Numbered from the stretch's first letter, positions 11,187 to 26,800 are shown. The stretch: 64,000 nucleotides of DNA from Babylonia areolata (GCF_041734735.1 NC_134891.1:14683578-14747577), one strand, 5' to 3'. The notes: generated by a model not told the origin, from the letters alone. Translations and numbers: made by a program.

Positions 11187-14171
11187 TAAACTTTAACACA
11201 GTAATTTTCTCTAATAATATATATTATATATATTCTGTGAAATAGATTGTATGTAGATTTCCATGGCTGTTGTTAATTATACCACTGCATCTACAGACTT
11301 GTTTTGTTTTGTTTTTTATTTAAAAAAAAAAGGTTGGATGCTGTTAAAACTTATTCATGACATTGATTCAAACAGAAATGTGTATGGTTTGTGTTGCTTT
11401 GTGAGATGTCTTTGATAATTTTTATATCTGGTTTTAAGATTATATGGACAGTTATTTTGCCTTCTGTGATTGTATACAAATGTATAAGATGGGTATGTCT
11501 ACATAAAACATATTGTGAAATCTTTGTGGTATGTATATTTGTCTGAAATTATTTTGATGTCTGTTGGCCCCACTCTGTTAAATCTTGCAAAGTATTTGTA
11601 TCCATGCTCTTGAGTATACATGACGGGTGTTTCCCTTTGTGTCCACCTTCCTCTTGTTAAAAAACAAAAAACAAGACAGAAGGTTTCTGGAGCAGGTGGA
11701 CATCTTTCAGCCAAAACTTTTTTTTCTGTTTTTTTTAACCATCTATAATTGTATTCACTGAAATATGTTATTAAGGAATGTCTCTTGCTTTAGTTTAGAA
11801 AAAGAGTAAAGAAAAAAATAATCACAAGAATAGTTTGTGTTATGATCTGAAGGACCTTGCCTATTTCACACACACACACACACACACACACAATGATTTC
11901 TTTGTTCAGTCACAAGTCTTGGTCTCAAAATTGTAAAACCAAAAGAGCCACAGAGAATGCACTTTAGCTCGTGAGTGATAGTGTAGATTATATTGCTTTT
12001 TTCATCATCTGATGTATAATTAGTGCCACTTTCTCTATTTGTGTACCTATTTTGATTGCCTTGTGAAATCAAACATAGGCTATTTGACTTCAATTTACCA
12101 AAGCCACAAAGGTGTATATTTGTTAACCTTTGTTTGAAGGTTACACTTATGGTCACCATGGTTTACATGTAAGGAAACACTTTTGTTTTCTTTACTTTAA
12201 CTTCAGTGCTAAATTGACAAGCTACATTTCTCCTTCATTATGCACACAGTGTTTTCTTTGTTTAGTATGATTTATGTTTATCATGATATATATATATACT
12301 CAGTTGCAAGTGGCTTGATTATACTTGGGACATACACATATATTACTTAACCCCTCAGTGCAGGCCATTATTGTGACTTGTGTTTCCTATTTGCCAGGCA
12401 GGTTCTGGTTGCAGTGGGTGATAATTAACAAAAAAATATATCACACAAAAACTGAAAGAAAGTATACATAACCCATACTTTTCCAAAAGTAAAATTAACA
12501 GATTCTCAATTTTTGATAGTTAGAAGCTTACTTAACACACTGGTTAGCAATGAGTGTACCATAAATGTGTGATAAACAAATTTCACATACTTTCTGAATA
12601 CATGTTATAGATTGTTAGTAAAAGCAGCTGAAATGAACCTAGAAAATGTATGAAAACTAAAAATTATATGTGTCACCATACCTTATGTTCCAGGGATGTG
12701 AGAGGGACTGAATCCAAAAAGCATACTGTAACTGGGGGCCGGGGAGACAAGCAGGGGGAGGGGGGCTGCGCAAGCTCCTAGTGTGATGGAAAGATGACAT
12801 CTCACATCCACACATCATAAATGGAAACAATAATTGTAACTGAAGTTTACCCCTTTTTCACTGAAATAGAAAAACACAGACCCAGCTATACTTTGCATAG
12901 AAAAAATGGAAACCTGTTTTTGAAACATACTTTTATTGCATAGAGAAAATTTAGCAAAAACTGGAAACCAAAATTGCAAACAGACATTGTGTCTGAGCCT
13001 GTTTTATACAACAACAAATTAAAAATCGGAAACAACACAATGTAATATAACAGTTGGACAATTAAAGGGGTTAACTGTGTTCACATTACTTGAAAAACAA
13101 TGGGATTTTCTTTACACACAAAATTCAACAGAAAATATAGCATGAATTCACACTTTCCAGCTCACAATGGCTTAAATAAACACTGATCCAGTCTTCAACT
13201 TTCTTCAATCACTCTTTTTGGGGAAAATGTATATTTATCAATGCAAGTTTGACAATTTTTTTTCAAAATACACAGTCTTGTTTCATGCTATTCAATTCCA
13301 GTTTCAGTTTTTCAAGGAGGCATCAGTGCATTCAGACAATTCCATGTACGTTACACATCTCGCTAGGCTGATGCCTGACCAACTGCATAACCCTATGCGC
13401 TTCGTTAGGCATTGAATGTATGCATATATGTTTCTGTATCAGAGTGGATTTTTTCCACAGAATTTTGCCAGAAGACAACACTCTGGTGCCATGGCTTCCT
13501 TTTCAGTGCATTAAGTGTGTGCTGCATGCAGGACCTCGGTTTATTGTCTCATCCAAATGACTTCACACTGATTTCCAGTCAAACTTTGGGAGAAAGGGAG
13601 AGAATGGAATTCGAACTCAGACCCTCACAGACTCTCTGTATTGGCAGATGAACGTCTGAACCGTTCTGCCACCTTCCTCTTCTTTTGAAAAATACAATGC
13701 AAAGTTAATGTGCAGGATGAATAATTTCAGAGCAAAAACAGCTTCCATATCTATCCTTAGTCGAAAACATTAAATGAAACATATAATTTAGATTTTGAGT
13801 GTCGCTAAATTACATTATGTCAATGTATGTATATATGCATATGTAATATATGTATTTATACGCATGTCTCTGTGTGTGCATATGGAGGCACAAGTACTTA
13901 GTTGACTGGATTTTTTTCTTGTCATTTGAATGCTGATTTTTTCCGGACATATTTTTGCTTTCTTTATGCCCTTTTTCTGTAATAGACGTGGATAAATTAA
14001 TTAAAAATGTATCCCAAATAAAAGAGAAAAAGTACAGTATGCAGAGCAAATCAGAACATAAGAGGGAGGGGGAGAGGCAGTGGGATGGGCATGGCGGCAT
14101 GCCTATTTTCAGATCAGTGGGTTTGACAGTGGGCTGATGATCTTGATCCAGACACTCCTTTGTTGGGGATG

Positions 14172-14249
<78 letters not shown>

Positions 14250-17200
14250 ATGTGTGTGTGTATGTGTGTATGTGTGTATGTGTGTGTGTGTTTGCATGTC
14301 TGTGGTGTTCATGTGTATGTGTATGTGCAATGTTTACTGTCTGAAAAATTCTTGTGGGTCACAAATTCATTTCATCACAACAAAGCAATTTTTCTGTATT
14401 GTCCATTCATTTTCCTTTCAGAAACTATAACTTTTACCTGTGTCAATTAGGAAAGTAATTCAGAATATTTTTTATTTGTACGCCTTCCCATTTTTGTGAA
14501 AATCCCATGGCAAATAGCATTCAGTTATTTGCCAAATCCCTAGGCAGGCTAAAGCTTAAATATTATCAAGCTTGAAAAAAATGTATCTGATTGTGACTGA
14601 ACCAAGCATGTTAAGTTTGGAAGCAAGAAGACTTACAGTGCCAAAACACATCTGCCTACTAACAACCAAAATCAATATTTAAACTTATGTTTCTAAGTAC
14701 AATAAACTGACTATATTCAAGGTGATAACACTGTTTAATTTTTTATGTATATCTATTATTCAAGAAATAAGAATAATATGAAATAAATAAGAAATATGTG
14801 TTCTGTCCAGAACTTTCATTTCTTTTCTTTTAATTGTGAACATGAAAAATGATGTCATGTCATCTTCAAACCAAAACAACCATTCAGGCAACTGGGAGAA
14901 GCCCAGTTACAATTTTCTGGATCCAGAGCCTCAGTAAAATAAACCATTCATGATCCTGAAATACGGCTTAATCCGGAAGACTTACAACCTATTATTGGTA
15001 TGACTGAACGTTTTTTTTTCCACCAATTTAAATCCAAGTTTGGTACTGGCAGACAAAGCATTTCCAGAGAAAAAGGAAATTTTCTATCTAAAATTACGTT
15101 TAAATAACATACTTACCGTGACCCAACTAGTGCAGACTCCGGCAGGGGTCTGACATTCCTGTCCTGTGCAAACTATCCGCCCATGCGGAGCAGACGAAAC
15201 TACGGCCGATAACCTCCCGGAAGTAGGTAACCTCCCCTTTGTCCCGCTGGTTATCGCCCTCTTTTGACGGCAATATGCCATCACCAGCGCAGTAAGCAGG
15301 AAGAACAGGAAGCGGGGAGGACGGGAGGGTCTTAAATTTGGGTCACGGTAAGTATGTTATTTAAACGTAATTTTAGATAGAAAATTTCCTTTTAATTACA
15401 CATACTTAACCGTGACCCAACTAGTGCAGAATAGCACGACAAGGTGGAGGGCTCGCCTGTTCTACTGTCTGTGAGCTGTGATGGTCTGTTGTGCAGCTAC
15501 CACAGAAGCGATGGCTCTTGCGCCATCAACCCGCAGGCGTGCGACATCTCTCTGGTAGAAGTCGATGAGCCATTATCCCTTAGGCGATAGGTGTCCCTCA
15601 AGTAGAATTTGACGAAAGTAGAGTGTACTGTGTCGCCTAAGGACATTAGTGCGGGTAAAGAAGACAGAGGTCCACAGCTGTATTGTGGGGGAGGTCTGTG
15701 GACCACAGCTGAGCAGATGAGCGCGGATGAGCGTCAATGCAAGGAGGTGCGCATGTGGTTTGATCTGATGATTCCACAACGGATGTGGGCCGATAGTGGA
15801 AGTGGTTTTTGTGTTTGAAGGAAACTGTGGCACGAGACAGAGGTAGGTCACCGTGTTGGGCCTGCCTCAGGCATGACAGCCAGATCTGTGGAGCTCCTCC
15901 ATGCGAGCTGACAGGCGATGGGCACTCCCCCGCCCCTGGCCCCCCCCCTTTTTTGACGTTGTCAAAAAATGACAGCACTGGTATGTTGCCTATGCATAGG
16001 ATGGCAGACATTTGGTAACAAAAGACTTGATGTCCCTGGTGTCTCTGGGACAGGGTTGTGTAATTGCCCAGGTAGGTACCATCACGAAGGGGCATACGGA
16101 AGGCTTGGTGGCTTCTCTGCCTGAGTGTGGCCTGTTGGAGTAACCTGCAGAAGGTTGTCGGCAGTCAATGGCTGGGTTGGATCAGGCTGTGGAAGTGCAT
16201 TTCATGTGCCCACAGGTCACTGAGTCTCATTCAGTGATGGAATTCCCAAATGGAAGAGGGTTTCCATGGGGAAAATTTTTGCTGAAGGTTTTTTAGTGAG
16301 AAAGGGGACCGGATCCATGACAGGCCTCTGGCTGTGTGTGGTGCGCACTGAGTCTGGGATGGAGCGGGGCGGGGCAGGGAGGTAAGTGGCTCAAGATGTG
16401 TTGCACTGGCTATTGACATCAAGGCACTGATCTGACATACGTTTTTAGTATGGCCAACTGCAAGGTGAGAGCTGTATTATCAGTGGTTTCTTAATTGCAA
16501 AGGGAAATCATTTGCAGCTTAGTCTTTCATGAATGACTATGTCTCTCAGACTAGAAGTCAAATTGCACTGGGACTTAGTGCTGTAGCCTTAGGCCTAAGT
16601 AGCCTTTGGGAACCTTCCCAATTATGAGTCCTAAGGCCCTCTTGATTGAGGGACCGGGGATGCAACTTGGGCAAAACACTCTCTACTATAAATTGTATAA
16701 TCGAATTCCAGCCCGAATAGACTGGACAGCAGATGCCTCCTCTGCTGTTCTGATGGAGACTGTCGTACTCGACTGATTATCATATACTGTTCCTAGGAGG
16801 ACACCAATCAGCATGGGTAAACCAGGAAACAGCTGCTGTGTGCTTCAGGGACGAAGGTGTTCACCATGCAGATTATGTTGCAATGTAAGGAAGCCGGAAA
16901 GAGTTGACGGGGTCTTGTGGTGCAACCGTGTGTCAGAAAGACATGGTGCTCGCTTCCGAAGTGACAACAAAGTCATCCTCTGACAGTCCCTTGACCGAAG
17001 GCTGGGGCTCCATGATGGGATAGCCTGCCTAGGCTAGCAACCTCTGGAAGTGTCTCATTGGAAAGACAGTGCTTGAGGAGGAATGGCCATCTGTAACCAC
17101 AGCAGTGGTTGTGTGTAGAGGCCGAAAGGATCGGGCAGGGAAGACTAAGTGCAGAAAGTGCTTTCGAATGCCAATTGTTTGAGACGTTGATGCTGGATTT

Positions 17201-18340
17201 GTGTTCAAGCAAGGTGATGGGGTGAACTGATGTGCGCATCCGTCCTCGTCAATATGCCTTTCTCCCAAATGTAGAGGAAAACAATTATGACCCAGGCCTT
17301 CTGCTACTAGAGAGGAGTAGAAGAGATGGGCTGAGGGTGATTGTCTCCTGCCCAGTGGGCAGTTTTTGGGTCCGCTAAAACTTGTAAGGCAAGATAGACA
17401 CCTCTTCATGGGAAGGCTGCCTAGGATGTAGGGCCTGTGTGGAGCTTTTGTCACAATCACAGTGGTGCAAACCAAGGGTTGTTGTAGGCAAGGGGAGAAA
17501 GAAGGGATGCCTTACAAACTTGGAAGGAATGAAAGGCATGTGTGTCCAGAGTGGCACCTCTAAGTTGGACTGCCTCACCCTTCCTTGTGCATCTCCAGCC
17601 TTATGGGTGATTGTTGCAGGCAAATGAGTTGGGTTGCCTTGTCCGTCCTTGCACCAAGAGAGGCATTCTTAGCCCTGTGGGTGTGAAGGGGGTATGTGTG
17701 GATCCCTAAGGACCAGCCACTATTGAAATGTGAAGGAGCATACATTCAGGCATGAATGAGGCTATTATTATTTTATTTTATTTTTGTGAGTGCAGTCGTC
17801 CTCCAAAAGCAAGGTAGGGATGAATTTATGAAAATGAATACATATATGTGCCAAGGGAATAAAAACTTCCATCAGCTCAAGTGATGTCAGAAGTATGCCA
17901 ATGACAAGAGATCGAGACACAAGAAATAAGCGGCTGTATAAGCATACGTGTAGCGTGCACCGATATACCCAAGTAAGTGGGTAAGTGTGCATAATCATCA
18001 ATGGAAAGGAATCTGTCCATGCACCTACATATGAGATGTACATACGCATATGAATAAAGTGCCAGTACGTAGAGGCAGAGAGTTCTGGGCATTGTGAACA
18101 GAAGGCCGCAAATGCAAGTGTGCCTATATTGCTATGTAGGGAATCTCAATGAACAGATGTCAATGAATTGAGATAGAAATATAATTGTACATGTTAATAT
18201 GAAAGTCGTCTGAACCTATCCCATAAGCACATACACATGTGTATACCGATGGATAAGTACGCATCTATACGTGAAAGCAGAAATGCGTATGAATGTAGCA
18301 ATATATCTCATATATATGTATATATGTGTGTGTGTATATA

Positions 18341-18378
<38 letters not shown>

Positions 18379-19997
18379 TTTTTTTTTTTTTTTTTTTTTT
18401 TTTTAAATATGTATAGATTTTTCTATATATATTTCCTGATTGTTGCTTGTGATAATAAATCAAATGGATAGAAGGGGAAATATTGTGATGCATTTCCTGT
18501 AGCCAATAGCCTGAGAAACAGCAAGAAAAGTGCAGTTGCTATGCAAAGATGTGTAAAGTCCCTGACTGGGCATGAGGACCCAATGAGAAACCGAAAGAAA
18601 ACATCGTTGGTGGACAGCACGGGGGGCAGGAGTGATGTGCTGTGTCGGCGAAACTAACCACAGCTTCGAGCGCCTAGGTTACAAATGTGGAGTTGCCTCC
18701 CTTGGCGCCGAAAATCATCGAAAAGGAATGTGTCTTTAGAGCACATATCCTCCTGGTGCGACGTGTCCTCGCTGAACAGGGAGGAGTGTCATGTTGTGTG
18801 TGAGAGTCCGTGGTTCGATGCCACCGTAACCGACACAGGTGAAAACGAGCGCAAGGGGAATAATTATAATGCCCCTTAGTGCCGTGGGCATCCCAACCCG
18901 AATCGGTTGCCATCGGACGCGAGACGGTCAGGGCATGTGGCATGACGGCGCCGTAATCGAGTGTTATGGGCGTCGTGGGCGAGGGGGTGACAAGTCCGTC
19001 GGCTTGCCGTGGGATGTGCATCCCCCTGTTGCTGAACGGCGGTCCAATCTCGCGAACAGCTCCTGCGAGAGGACCGGCGTTCAGTTGTCAGTTGTGTGTT
19101 GACGGATAAAGTGATAGACAAGATCGGCCCGAGCACTGCCGAGAGGCAGGATCGAGTTATTAATACATGTAAGAATTATCTTGATATTCATTGTGAAAAC
19201 TTTAAATACAAAACTCGTTTACATATTTTCTGATTTTTCAAACACTGCGCACTCAATGTTGAAAAATGCAACAGACATACGTGGGGACTCTCTTTTTCTT
19301 CCCCACTTCAAGCGGGTAAAAGGCCTTGTCAGGCTTGCACGCCTTGATATTGATATATGATATGATATAAGAGGTACTCCAACGTGGAAGTGCCAATATT
19401 AGTCTGGGAAACAGCAGAGTTAGGCAATGGGGCAGAAGAATCCAACACTGCCTAAGTTCCAATGGGGCGTGCACGTACCTGCTCTGTGGGCGCAAGGCGC
19501 GGCACCAGAAGGCAGAGTGGTGCATAATTGCTGCAGCAAGTTTAGCGATGAGTTGCTGATTGTTTGGTTGAGTAGCTTGCTGAGACACCATTAGTGGATG
19601 GGAAACAGCAGCACTCGGCGGTGTGGCAGATGGGGTCATCACCGCATAGCTTGGTAGGACCGTGCACACACTCGCACTGAAGGCGAGGAGCAGTGCCGGT
19701 GCAAGGGAAATAACTGCGGCGGTCACCGGCAAGGGTGCCGAAGCAGGGGTTGCCTCCCTTGGATCGGGTGATCCGGACAAGGGGGGGGGGGGGGAGCACG
19801 CGTATGGGCAAGCGTGTCCCCTAGTGGTCCACCTTCCTCCCTACACCAGGGGAGGGCATCCCTACACGCCTCGGTCGCTATTGGATCCGAGACGGTCGAG
19901 GCAAGCCGCGTGGGGGGTCGCGTGATCCGATGTCACGGCCGCCACCACGGACGCATCGCACATAGGGCCCAGTCTAACGTGCGGATCCAAGACAAGC

Positions 19998-20036
<39 letters not shown>

Positions 20037-20710
20037 CCCCAAGGGATTGTGGCCATTCCATTGGTGCAACTGTGGGTATGGTAAAGAGATAGAGGAGATC
20101 GACTCGTACACTGCCGACTGGCAGGGCCGAGAAAACGCGGATCGCGTCGAGTGAGTTCGCGGATCGAAAAAAATGACATGAAAGGTAACACTGACCTGAG
20201 TGTGTGACCACAAACCTCTAGAAGTCATCAGAGGAGGTGGCGGAGGTCTGGAGTCGACCGGAGGGAGCGGAGGAAGTGGAGAAGGCGGCGGGTTGGCGTT
20301 GTTTAGAGGGCCAGGAGTAGAGGGCCCAGAGTGTCAGCGAATCGATTGCGATCGCGCTTTAATTTTAGCACGATTCCCCAATCGAGCTACATAATTATGT
20401 GACCTGGTTGGAGACATAATTTGACCACAAACAAGAACGCCAGAGAATCGACAGACAGACAGAAAATACGAAAAAACTTAGCCGTATGAAGAGCACAGGT
20501 ACAGGAGTCATGATGGCTGCCGGAAAAAGAGGGCGATAACCAGCGGGACAAAGGGGAGGTTACCTACTTCCGGGAGGTTATCGGCCGTAGTTTCGTCTGC
20601 TCCGCATGGGCGGATAGTTTGCACAGGACAGGAATGTCAGACCCCTGCCGGAGTCTGCACTAGTTGGGTCACGGTTAAGTATGTGTAATGAAATGAAAAT
20701 CTATCAAACA

Positions 20711-20750
<40 letters not shown>

Positions 20751-20785
20751 CACACACAGTATTTCCAGAGAAAATGAAAATCTAT

Positions 20786-20835
<50 letters not shown>

Positions 20836-23800
20836 ACTGAATACTGGATTATTACACAGACTCACTTTGTTTTCACAAGAAAGTAAACAAGTTGTCATCA
20901 AAAAATATCAAAGTTTGTTATTCATCAGATTTCTTGACATTTTCCTAGTGAAGGAAAGGGGGGGAAAGACAGTAATTCATGGCAAAACAGCTCAGTTTGT
21001 CTTTTCTCTATCAAGATGTAACCAAGGTTATTTTGTTCCCTTTCTTTCTTTCTTTCCAAGAAGTGTCGGCATGTTACCTGAAGCACCAAGAAGTGTCGGC
21101 ATGTTACCTGAAGCACCAAGAAGTGTCGGCATGTTACCTGAAGAAGCACCAAGAAGTGTCGGCATGTTACCTGAAGCACCAAGAAGTGTCGGCATGTTAC
21201 CTGAAGCACCAAGAAGTGTTGGCATGTTACCTGAAGCACCAAGAAGTGTCGGCATGTTACCTGAAGCACCAAGAAGTGTCGGCATGTTACCTGAAGCACC
21301 AAGAAGTGTCGGCATGTTACCTGAAGCAGAGCCAGTTGTTCAGGGAAGAGGACAAACTGCACCATGCGTTCCCCCACTTCCTGAACGGCATGGGCCAGTG
21401 TTCGGAACTCCAGGCGGGGAGGTCTGACACAGTGCACCTGCACTGTACTGGCAGGGCCACAGAACCTGCACAGACACACACGTTTAGGATTCAGTTTACG
21501 AGACATATACCCTCTTAGGTTTCAGTTTTCAAGACATATACCTTCTTAGGATTCAGTTCACTGGATAAATACGTTTTTAGAATTAGACTGAGGTTTCTTT
21601 GATAAGCAGCAGTGAAATAACTATTACAGCAGACATTGCAGAGGAAATGTAGCTGCCAGAAAACAATCAAAAACAGAAAAGTAAAGGAAGGGAAAAAACC
21701 CAAAGTCAAGAATAACCACAGCATCACCATCACAGCAGTCCCCATCCAAGTAACTCAGAGGAAACAATAAACAGAACATGGACGGACAGTCAACACAGTT
21801 AATTACTGTTTCATAGAAATGAGGAAGAGACCAGATCATATTCAGTTCTGAGCCCAGTTCAGTTCTGAGCCCAGTTCATTTCTGGATTAAATCAAATATC
21901 AAACAAATGTTATCAGGCTGAAATGTATGCGTTTGCTCTGGTCTGGCCTGGTAATATTCTTTCTTTTTGTGTAACACCTAACATCTCCTGTTATCTCATA
22001 ACAAACCTTGACTTAATTTAGTTGAGTTAAGTCTAGTGTAATTAAGACTTGTTCCATTTTCAAATATAACATTTATGGAACATTCTCTCTCTCTCTCTCC
22101 ATTTTCAAATATAACATTATGGAACACACACACACTCTCCCTCTCTCTCTCTCTCCATCATCTTCATTGTCATCAGCACACCTCCATCACTATCATTACA
22201 ATTATCATCATCACCATCATCATGCCAATCCTAACCTGGCAACAAGTAGCTCATATACTTGTGGTGTACAACCAGGTGTGGTTTCCCCTGAGGCCAGCAG
22301 ACGGTGCCACCAATCTGTCAGTTCCTGCAGTATGTGTGGGGTGACGTCTGCAGGTTTGTGAAGTGACGTCATGTGCTGGGAACCAAGGCACACACTGATG
22401 GCAGACTGTATACTTGACTGACCCAAACACTTGCAAAAGTCCTGAAATCAGACAGTGATTACATGGTCATGTTCACAGACTTTCTGCTTCACTCTGGCAT
22501 TGTCCTGCTCTGACCCTTAGGAATCTGGGCTAAGTGCATGTGTGTGGGGAATCCTATACTGGCCCACACGATCTGACATAAACCATGTCCACACTGACAG
22601 ATACACACCATGTCCATACACACAGGCACACACCATACCCACACTGGCAGGCACACACCATACCCACACTGGTAGGCACACACCATACCCACACTGGCAG
22701 GCACACACCATACCCACACTGACAGGCACACACCATACCCACACTGGCAGGCACACACCATACCCACACTGGCAGGCACACACCATACCCACACTGACAG
22801 GCACACACAATACCCACACTGGTAGGCACACACCATACCCACACTGGCAGGCACACACCACACACCATACCCACACTGACAGGCACACACCATACCCACA
22901 CTGGCAGGCACACACCATACCCACACTGACAGGCACACACCATACCCACACTGGCAGGCACACACCATACCCACACTGGCAGGCACACACCATACCCACA
23001 CTGGTAGGCACACACCACACACCATACCCACACTGGCAGGCACACACCATACCCACACTGGCAGGCACTCACCATACCCACACTGACAGGCACTCACCAT
23101 ACCAACACTGACAGGCACACACCATACCCACACTGGCAGGCACACACCATACCCACACTGGCAGGCACACACCATACCCACACTGACAGGCACACACCAT
23201 ACCCACACTGGCAGGCACACACCATACCCACACTGGCAGGCACACACCATACCCACACTGGTAGGCACACACCACACACCATACCCACACTGGCAGGCAC
23301 ACACCATACCCACACTGGCAGGCACTCACCATACCCACACTGACAGGCACTCACCATACCAACACTGACAGGCACACACCATACCCACACTGGCAGGCAC
23401 ACACCATACCCACACTGGCAGGCACTCACCATACCCACACTGGCAGGCACACACCATACCCACACTGGTAGGCACACACCATACCCACACTGGCAGGCAC
23501 ACACCACACACCATACCCACACTGACAGGCACACACCATACCCACACTGGCAGGCACACACCATACCCACACTGACAGGCACACACCATACCCACACTGG
23601 CAGGCACACACCATACCCACACTGGCAGGCACACACCATACCCACACTGGTAGGCACACACCACACACCATACCCACACTGGCAGGCACACACCATACCC
23701 ACACTGGCAGGCACTCACCATACCCACACTGACAGGCACTCACCATACCAACACTGACAGGCACACACCATACCCACACTGGCAGGCACACACCATACCC

Positions 23801-26800
23801 ACACTGGCAGGCACACACCATACCCACACTGGCAGGCACACACCATACCCACACTGGTAGGCACACACCATACCCACACTGGTAGGCACACACCACACAC
23901 CATACCCACACTGGCAGGCACACACCATACCCACACTGGTAGGCACACACCACACACCATACCCACACTGGCAGGCACACACCACACCCACACTGGCAGG
24001 CACACACCATACCCACACTGGCAGGCACACACCATACCCACACACCATACCCACACTGGCAGGCACTCACCATACCCACACTGGTAGGCACACACCATAC
24101 CCACACTGGCAGGCACACACCATACCCACACTGACAGGCACACACCATACCCACACTGACAGGCACACACCATACCCACACACCATACCCACACTGACAG
24201 GCACACACCATACCCACACACCATACCCACACTGGCAGGCACACACCATACCCACACTGGCAGGCACTCACCATACCCACACTGACAGGCACACACCATA
24301 CCCACACTGGTAGGCACACACCATACCCACACTGGCAGGCACACACCATACCCACACTGGCAGGCACACACCATACCCACACTGGCAGGCACACACCATA
24401 CCCACACTGGCAGGCACACACCATACCCACACTGGTAGGCACACACCATACCCACACACCATACCCACACTGACAGGCACTCACCATACCCACACACCAT
24501 ACCAACACTGACAGGCACACACCATACCCACACACCATACCCACACTGGCAGGCACACACCATACCCACACTGGCAGGCACACACCATACCCACACTGGT
24601 AGGCACACACCATACCAACACTGACAGGCACACACCATACCCACACACCATACCCACACTGGCAGGCACACACCATACCCACACTGACAGGCACACACCA
24701 TACCCACACTGGTAGGCACACACCATACCCACACTGGCAGGCACACACCATACCCACACTGACAGGCACACACCATACCCACACACCATACCCACACTGG
24801 CAGGCACACACCATACCCACACTGACAGGCACACACCATACCCACACTGGTAGGCACACACCATACCCACACTGGCAGGCACACACCATACCCACACTGG
24901 TAGGCACACACCATACCCACACTGGTAGGCACACACCATACCCACACTGGCAGGCACACACCATACCCACACTGACAGGCACACATCACACGTTCACTGA
25001 CAAGCACACATGTCAACACAGATACACACCATGTCCACACAGACACACACCATATCCACAAAGACTGACACGCCATATCCAAACAGACAAACACATACAA
25101 CATCAACAGACAAACCATATCCACACAGACATGCAAAGTCCATCCAGACACACATCATGTCCACACAGACATGCAAAGTCCATCCAGACACACATCATGT
25201 CCACACAGACACACACCACACACCATGTCCACACACACATCACATACACCATGTCCACACAGACACACACCACACACCATGTCCACACAAACTCACACAA
25301 CACACACCATGTCCACACACACATCACACACACCATATCCACACATACATCACACACACCATGTCCAGACGCACATCACATACACCATGTCCACACAGAC
25401 ACACACCACACACATCATCTCCACACACACATCACATACACCATGTCCACACAGACATACACCAAACACCATGTCCACACACACATCATACACACCTTGT
25501 CCACACACACATCACATACACCATGTCCGTACAGACACACACCACACCATGTCCACACACACATCACATACACCATGTCCACACAGACACACACCACACA
25601 CCATATCCACACACACATCACACACACCATGCCCACACACACATCACATACACCATGTCCACACAGACATACACCACACACCATGTCCACACACACATCA
25701 CACACACCATGTCCACACACACATCACATACACCATGCCCACACAGAAACACACCACACACCATGTCCACACAAACATCAAATACACCATGTCCACAAAG
25801 ACACACACCACACACCATGTCCACACACACATCACATACACCATGTCCACACAGACACACACCACACACCATGTCCTCACACACACCATGTCACACACAC
25901 ATCACATACACCATGTCCACACAGACATCAAACACACCATGTCCACACACACCATGTCCACACAGACACACACCACACACATCATGTCCACACACACATC
26001 ACATACAACATGTCCACACACAAACACACCACACACCATCTCCACACACACATCACATACACCATGTCCACACAGACACACACCACACACACCATGTCCA
26101 CACATATACCACACACCATGTCCACACAGACATCACACACACCATGTCCACACAGACATCAGACACACCATGTCCACACAGACACACACCACACACATCA
26201 TATCCATACAGACATCACATACACCATGTCCACACACACATCACATACACCATGTCCACACACACATCACATACACCATGTCCACACACACATCACATAC
26301 ACCATGTCCACACAGACACAGACCACACACCATGTCCACACACACTTCACATACACCATGTCCACACACACATCACACACACCATGTCCACACAGACACA
26401 CACCACACCCACCATGTCCACACACACATCACATACACCATGTCCACACAGACACACACCACACACCATGTCCACACACACATCACACACACCATGTCCA
26501 CACACACCCCACACACCATGTCCACACACACACCACAAACACCATGTCCACACAGACACACACCATACACCATGTCCACACACACATCACATACACCATG
26601 TCCACACAGACACACACCATGTCCACACACACATCACATACACCATATCCACATAGACATACACCACACACCAGGTCCACACACACATCACACACACCAT
26701 GTTCACACACACATCACATACACCATGTCCACACAGACACACACCACACCCCAGGTCCACACACACATCACATACACCATGTCCACAGAGAAACACACCA

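Larger units (their letters stand above)
15395..20689. mobile_element. Large 5.3-kb element with perfect 36-bp terminal inverted repeats
   Basis: 15395-15430 and 20654-20689 are exact reverse complements, beginning ATTACACATACTTAACCGTG and ending CAACTAGTGCAGA. The interior has no convincing protein: the open frames of up to 149 codons lack domains I recognise. It holds an (AT)n/T27 tract (about 18310-18404), a T34 run (about 20003-20036), and two diverged segments about 1.06 kb apart that share GTTGCCTCCCTTGG (18692 and 19749) and similar GC-rich flanks. It is best described as a non-autonomous or decayed element of unassigned family. Confidence 0.65.

Noticed and set aside
15573-17627. Open frames of 60-149 codons within the large foldback element
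   Set aside because: No recognisable domain, they overlap one another on both strands, and codon-like structure is absent.
21059-24990. CRISPR-like array of regular repeats
   Set aside because: Units follow each other head to tail with no unique spacers, and the window is eukaryotic.
22489-25151. Cysteine-rich minus-strand frames of up to 518 codons
   Set aside because: A translation of the 25-bp unit in all three frames (four units make 100 bases, cycling the phase). No gene signal.
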